Origin: Macrotis lagotis
Lineage: Eukaryota > Chordata > Mammalia > Peramelemorphia > Peramelidae
Assembly (NCBI RefSeq): GCF_037893015.1
Contig: NC_133658.1
Span: 281,652,993-281,716,992 of the forward strand
Length of the DNA stretch: 64,000 bases
Direction of reading: 5' to 3'
Position 1 is the stretch's first letter, and every line of letters starts with the position of its first letter. Made by a program: the position numbers and the translations under genes. This document shows, one piece after another, positions 60,701-64,000 of this stretch. A model generated the notes under the pieces. That model made no database searches, was not told the DNA's origin, and saw only the letters and a list, made by a program, of their open reading frames with translations.

Positions 60701-62082
60701 AAAAAATTAGAGCTATGATGGATAATGGGGTAAACTGGCAGTTTTGCTGAGTATTACCCACTTCTGGATCACAAATCCAAGACAGGTAATGATGGGACCT
60801 GTGCCTACTCCCACTCCCCACCACTCACAGGCCCTAAGTGGAGTGAGGAATGGTGGTGAGGAAAGAGAAACAACAGTGTGGCTGAGATCCCAGGAGCAAA
60901 GAAGGAGTATCAGTTCCAGTTTCAAGCCCACTCTGAAACCTGTAGAAAAATTAACAGGACAAGAATCCCTAACCAAGGAGTTTGCTGTTCTGTCATTCTG
61001 AATCAACTTCTCTGCTCTCTGGATATCAGAGGCAGAATCCAACTGCAGGCTTCTGTTGTTCAGATCCAAACCAACATTAGGAGCTTGCAAAGTTCAGACT
61101 GGAGAGAGCGGCAATCAGAATTTGCACTGAATTAGACCACTATTGATATGCAAAACTATTTATAGTTCTTTTTGAGGTAGCAAAGTATGGGAATTTAAGG
61201 GGAAGACGATAAAATGGGGAATGGTTGAACAAATTATGCTCTGTAAATGTGATGGAATTCTATTGTGCTATAAGAATTAGGGGATGGTTTTGGAGAAACT
61301 TGGAGAAGTCTCGTTTGAACTAATAAGAGAATTAAGTGAAAAAAAACAGGAGAACAATTTATACGAAGATATCACTGTAGTGAAGTCTTTGAAAACAACT
61401 TTGAAAGAATTAGGAATTAATTTCAGAGGTCTAATAATGAAATATGCTATCACTTCTCAATAGATAGATAAAAGACTCAGAGTGCAGAATGTTTTGCTCT
61501 ACTATACATAGACATAACAAGAATTTTGTTTTTCCTTTAATCACAATGGTAGAAGTGGGGAGTAGGGTTAGAAGGAGAGAAGAGTAAAAATAGATTTTTG
61601 CTATTTGAAGAATATGTGTCCTTTAATATAGGATACTGTGAAGCATTGCTGATAGGAAGCTCTTCTGTATGTGACAACTGTTATATTAGATTGCAGACCA
61701 AAGACAATTCTATCTAGTCACCAAGTCATTTACAAAGTTGCCTGCTACAAGGTGGGTGAAAGACACTCTTATTCTGCTTCTTAATTTGAAAGTGATTCCC
61801 ACTGGTCACAGGTGAGTGGGCCCAATCAAAAAGTCTCAGCCCTAGTTTATAAAGAGTGTGAAAGTTTTCATTAAGTGTCCATTTTTGTCATACCTGCCAG
61901 TCTGTTGTTGACTATGTTGTGTGTCTTCCACAGCCAGAGGACTGCTTCATCCAGTGTTTTCACTGAGTCCATGGACTCTTTAGCCATTTCTTCAAAATGC
62001 TGAGCACATTCTCTACATCCAAAAAATGTTTCAAGGTACTGTCTCATAGTCTGCAAAACCACTTGGGGATTATCTTCAAAAC
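54160..62082 (-). CDS. QSOX2: Sulfhydryl oxidase 2, 3' part (QSOX2, partial)
   Basis: QSOX enzymes use a thioredoxin-like and an FAD-binding Erv/ALR domain to form disulfides with O2 as acceptor in the secretory pathway and membranes (family knowledge). Two terminal coding exons are present: 61894-62082 and 54160-54701, with matching phase-1 boundaries. They encode GFEDNPQVVLQTMRQYLETF, the active-site CREC of FFGCRECAQHFEEMAKES, the CPGC pair of WPTPDLCPGCHEEIKG, a long diverged hydrophilic linker, and a transmembrane segment near the end (LCVLLYVASSVFLMIMYFF) with the basic tail WWKVKYYRSPV. The tail and the LHX3 neighbour identify QSOX2 and exclude QSOX1. Earlier exons lie beyond 64000; I found none between 62083 and 64000. 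Confidence 0.93.
55667..55820 (-). mobile_element. tRNA-derived SINE with perfect 15-bp target duplication
   Basis: GGCAGTGGGGTTAAGTGACT, ATTTGAACTCAGGTCCTCCT and CACCACCTAGCTGCCCCC. tagtgatgcatttct occurs at 55652-55666 and 55821-55835. In the last QSOX2 intron, sense to the gene. Confidence 0.92.
56124..56280 (+). mobile_element. Young tRNA-derived SINE, near consensus
   Basis: GGGGCGGCTAGGTGGCGCAG with intact A box, GAGTTCAAATCCAGTCTCAG B box, CTTGCAAAAACC and poly(A). Target duplication tagtagggatga at 56112-56123 and 56281-56292. It keeps more CpG than the other copies, so it is probably the youngest here. Confidence 0.94.
57177..57482 (-). repeat. Inverted copy of HAL1 ORF1 segment
   Basis: Reverse complement of 58214-58518 with only a handful of differences by eye (for example a 2-base gap at the ATCTCATTGG versus ATCATTGG position). 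It lies upstream of and in opposite orientation to its partner in the same element, so the pair could form a long hairpin in the transcript. Confidence 0.85.
57483..57700 (+). repeat. Direct copy of HAL1 3' region
   Basis: Near-identical to 59237-59451 (I see differences such as cttctg/cctctg-type single bases and atattg/atactg). It ends at CCCAGAGACAGAGC, after which the two copies diverge. It directly adjoins the inverted segment, so both probably arose in one event. Confidence 0.85.
59862..60720 (+). mobile_element. Old L1/HAL1 ORF1-like fragment, split by a SINE
   Basis: Begins with AGCCAAGATGGCAGAG, the L1 5' signature, and shows decayed ORF1-like sequence (for example LPEYQNQNLLLLFQEAVKGN and KITKIQSFQVKEKILLELE). 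A tRNA SINE at 60301-60475 interrupts it. The fragment then continues with GKDRDIQLRITYAAKVNIFL-type sequence. More diverged than the element at 56610. Confidence 0.5.
60301..60475 (+). mobile_element. tRNA-derived SINE inside L1/HAL1 debris
   Basis: GGTAGCTAGGTGGCACAGTA, GAGTTCAAATCTGAACTCAG, TTGGGTAAATCACTTAGCTC and a C-rich then A-rich tail. agttagaaa is duplicated at 60292-60300 and 60476-60484. Confidence 0.9.
61190..61660 (+). mobile_element. L1 3' end fragment (ORF2 C-terminus and 3' UTR)
   Basis: The stretch GGGGAATGGTTGAACAAATT then GTGATGGAATTCTATTGTGC corresponds to the end of marsupial L1 ORF2 (pattern VMEYYCAIRNDE). It is followed by purine-rich 3' UTR-like sequence. Diverged and truncated at its 5' end. 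Confidence 0.5.
61894..62082 (-). CDS. QSOX2: QSOX2 penultimate exon (Erv domain, CxxC)
   Basis: 189 bp between acceptor ttattcctacag and donor GCAG|GTATGA. Encodes FEDNPQVVLQTMRQYLETFF, GCRECAQHFEEMAKESMDSV, KTLDEAVLWLWKTHNIVNNR and LAG. CREC is the FAD-proximal disulfide of the Erv/ALR fold. The residue pattern H-X3-V-N in HNIVNNR matches the flavin-binding motif of this family. A SINE lies about 20 nt upstream of its acceptor. Confidence 0.94.
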
Positions 62083-62103
62083 CTGTAGGAATAACACCAG
62101 TTT

Positions 62104-62246
62104 TAGGGGCAGCTAGGTGGTGCAGTGGATAAAGCACTGGCCCTGAAGTCAGGAGTACCTGAGACACTTAATTGCCTAGCTGTGTGACCTTAGGCAAGTC
62201 ACTTAAGCCCACTGCCTTAAATAAAATTTAAAAAATAAAAAAAAAG
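62104..62246 (+). mobile_element. tRNA-derived SINE next to the QSOX2 exon 11 acceptor, B box deleted
   Basis: GGGGCAGCTAGGTGGTGCAG, then GAGTACCTGAGACACTTAAT, where the usual GTTCAAATCCGGCCTCA between is missing. Tail TAAATAAAATTTAAAAAATA. Duplication taacaccagttt (62092-62103) and taacaccagctt (62247-62258). Antisense to QSOX2. Its head end lies about 20 nt from the splice acceptor at 62083. Confidence 0.92.
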
Positions 62247-62723
62247 TAACACCAGCTTGACCACCTGCACATTATATATACAATTCTAAATATTTATTTG
62301 TTGGTTGGTTCATCCACAATGGCAAGTCATGTAGAAAAAGAGAAACATTTTCAGTAAAACCAGCATCCTTTGCATAACATTTCAAAGCCAAACAACTCAA
62401 TTTATTTTGTATTATGTATGTGATATGTGCCTGATAAAACCTGCATATCAGTGTTTAAACTCTATCATGCAAACATTTTTATGGGAAAATAGATTTTTCT
62501 GAGCACCTGATACTCTTTGGAAGGCCCTTTCATGCTTTTAGAATACTAGAATACTCTCAAGCAGAAAGGAATTCCACACTTCCTTAAAAAATGACTTGAG
62601 AACTAATGAGAAGTGCCATAGTATTTAAATGTCCTTCTTTATTGGAGGGTAAGAACTGCCTTTTTTTTGCTTGCATTTGTATTCCCAATCCTGAGCACAG
62701 TGCTAGGTTCATAAGAAATGTTT

Positions 62724-62777
<54 letters not shown>
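62724..62777. repeat. (CT)n tract in the QSOX2 intron
   Basis: About 27 CT units, (GA)n on the sense strand of QSOX2. Confidence 0.97.
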
Positions 62778-62779
<2 letters not shown>

Positions 62780-63261
62780 GTAACAATCAAAAAGAAATGT
62801 AATAAAGCTCTAAGAAGACCAACTCCAAAGTCAAGAGGAAGAAATGAAGATGATACTAAGTCAAAAATATATAATTCTCAAATTCTCAAAAGAGAATCAA
62901 TTCTATATTGAATATTTCCATTAAACATCTAATATCAGAGACAGAACAAAAACCTACAAAGAAAGGACCTATGAGATTAAAATAGATTAAGCGTCAGTAT
63001 TAAAAGAAATGCTACACAATAATTTCAAAACAGTTTTTCTTAATCCATGCCATGAATTTGAAGTCAAATGAACTACATTATTGGGCAACATTTTATAGGA
63101 TTATGTATGTATGGTGCTTATTAAGGGAAAGTAGAGAATTCTTAAAATTTACTAATAATTTTACTACTTCTAGAGGGATGACAGTTTACATAATGGAGAG
63201 AACAGCTCCCACTTTAAAGATGCCTGATACTAATGATCATAATTCTTAGCTTATTTAATTT

Positions 63262-63410
63262 TTTTTTTTAGGATTTTGCAAGGCAAATGGGGTTAAGTGG
63301 CTTGCCCAAGGCCACACAGCTAGGTAATTAAGTGTCTGAGACCGGATTTGAACCCAGGTACTCCTGACTCCAGGGCCGGTGCTTTATCCACTATGCCACC
63401 TAGCCGCCCT
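63262..63410 (-). mobile_element. tRNA-derived SINE with perfect 13-bp target duplication
   Basis: GCAAGGCAAATGGGGTTAAG, GAGACCGGATTTGAACCCAG and CTATGCCACCTAGCCGCCCT in reverse orientation. gcttatttaattt is found at 63249-63261 and 63411-63423. Confidence 0.92.
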
Positions 63411-63584
63411 GCTTATTTAATTTCAAATGAGCTAGAGGAGGTGAGAAGAGAGAAATTAAGAGTATATGGTAGACTTTTTGAGAAATTCTTTCAAATTTAG
63501 TCATTGAAATGTTAATATTAGTTAAGCTGCAAAACTTTTTATTTCTCTACATATTTTGATTTCTGTATATGTAAACATACATGT

Positions 63585-63800
63585 ATTAATAGCATTTTCT
63601 AATTACATATAATGACAATTTTTAATATTAATTTTTTAAAAATTTCAAGTTCTAAATTATCTCCATTCCTTCCTTACTACCCCCTTGCTAAAATGCTAAG
63701 CAATTTGGAATAGGCTATGAATATGTAATCATGAAAAACATTTCAATATTAGTTATGTTCACACACATAAAATTTTAAAAGGCATTATAGGAAGAAACTT
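63585..63800 (-). mobile_element. L1 3' UTR fragment (minus strand)
   Basis: TTTTCTAATTACATATAATG followed by TCTCCATTCCTTCCTTACTA and a CACACATAA segment matches the 3' terminus seen at 19565-19780 in the same orientation. Truncated. Confidence 0.4.
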
Positions 63801-64000
63801 TTTAAAAAACATGCAATAACAAGCTTCTATTTTACTATGAAACGGCTACAATCAAGAAAAATGTCCTTGTTATGGTTTTCCCCTTCTGTAAACACAAAAA
63901 AGCTCTTTTTTTTTCAGGCTGTGAGCTAGATCTTCTATTAACATCTGCCATGTATCACTTTGTAATCTCCTCTTTTCTCTCTCCCACAAACTAGTGCAAA

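Noticed and set aside
54160-62082. QSOX1 instead of QSOX2
   Set aside because: The membrane segment and tail (LCVLLYVASS, RSKWWKVKYY) follow QSOX2, and the LHX3 neighbour is the QSOX2 partner.

Overview
The window is vertebrate genomic DNA, almost certainly from a marsupial. The evidence for a marsupial is a large set of tRNA-headed SINEs (head GGGGCAGCTAGGTGGCGCAG) with metatherian tail types, old MIR and L2 copies, an L1-lineage element of the HAL1 type (an ORF1-only L1 relative), low overall CpG away from promoters, and many long dinucleotide microsatellites. I cannot tell from the sequence whether it is an opossum or an Australian marsupial.

Two host genes are present, both on the minus strand and in the order known from mammals (human 9q34.3: QSOX2 upstream, LHX3 downstream). 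LHX3 is complete at 32135-45810. It has two alternative coding first exons (1a at 45723-45810 and 1b at 42010-42103), then common exons 2-6. All introns have GT/AG ends and the phases agree, giving predicted proteins of 401 aa (LHX3a) and 403 aa (LHX3b), close to the human lengths. QSOX2 is partial: only its last two coding exons (61894-62082 and 54160-54701) lie in the window, and the rest continues beyond position 64000.

Layout: 1-32134 is gene-free DNA downstream of LHX3, made of L2, MIR and tRNA-SINE fragments with a few repeat-poor islands that could be enhancers. 32135-45810 is LHX3, with CpG-rich stretches around exons 4-5, 1b and 1a, and a cluster of long microsatellites in its introns. 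45811-54159 is the short LHX3-QSOX2 interval, whose upper ~5 kb has no tRNA-SINE copy and may be largely QSOX2 3' UTR. 54160-64000 is the 3' part of QSOX2; its intron holds a nearly full-length but rearranged HAL1 element (56610-59611), more L1 debris and several SINEs.

I did not find an undescribed gene system. The more unusual observations are a SINE inserted about 20 nt from the QSOX2 exon 11 splice acceptor, a fold-back palindrome built from SINE and unique DNA at 13213-13796, an internal inverted/direct rearrangement inside the HAL1 copy, and one SINE head joined to at least four different tails.
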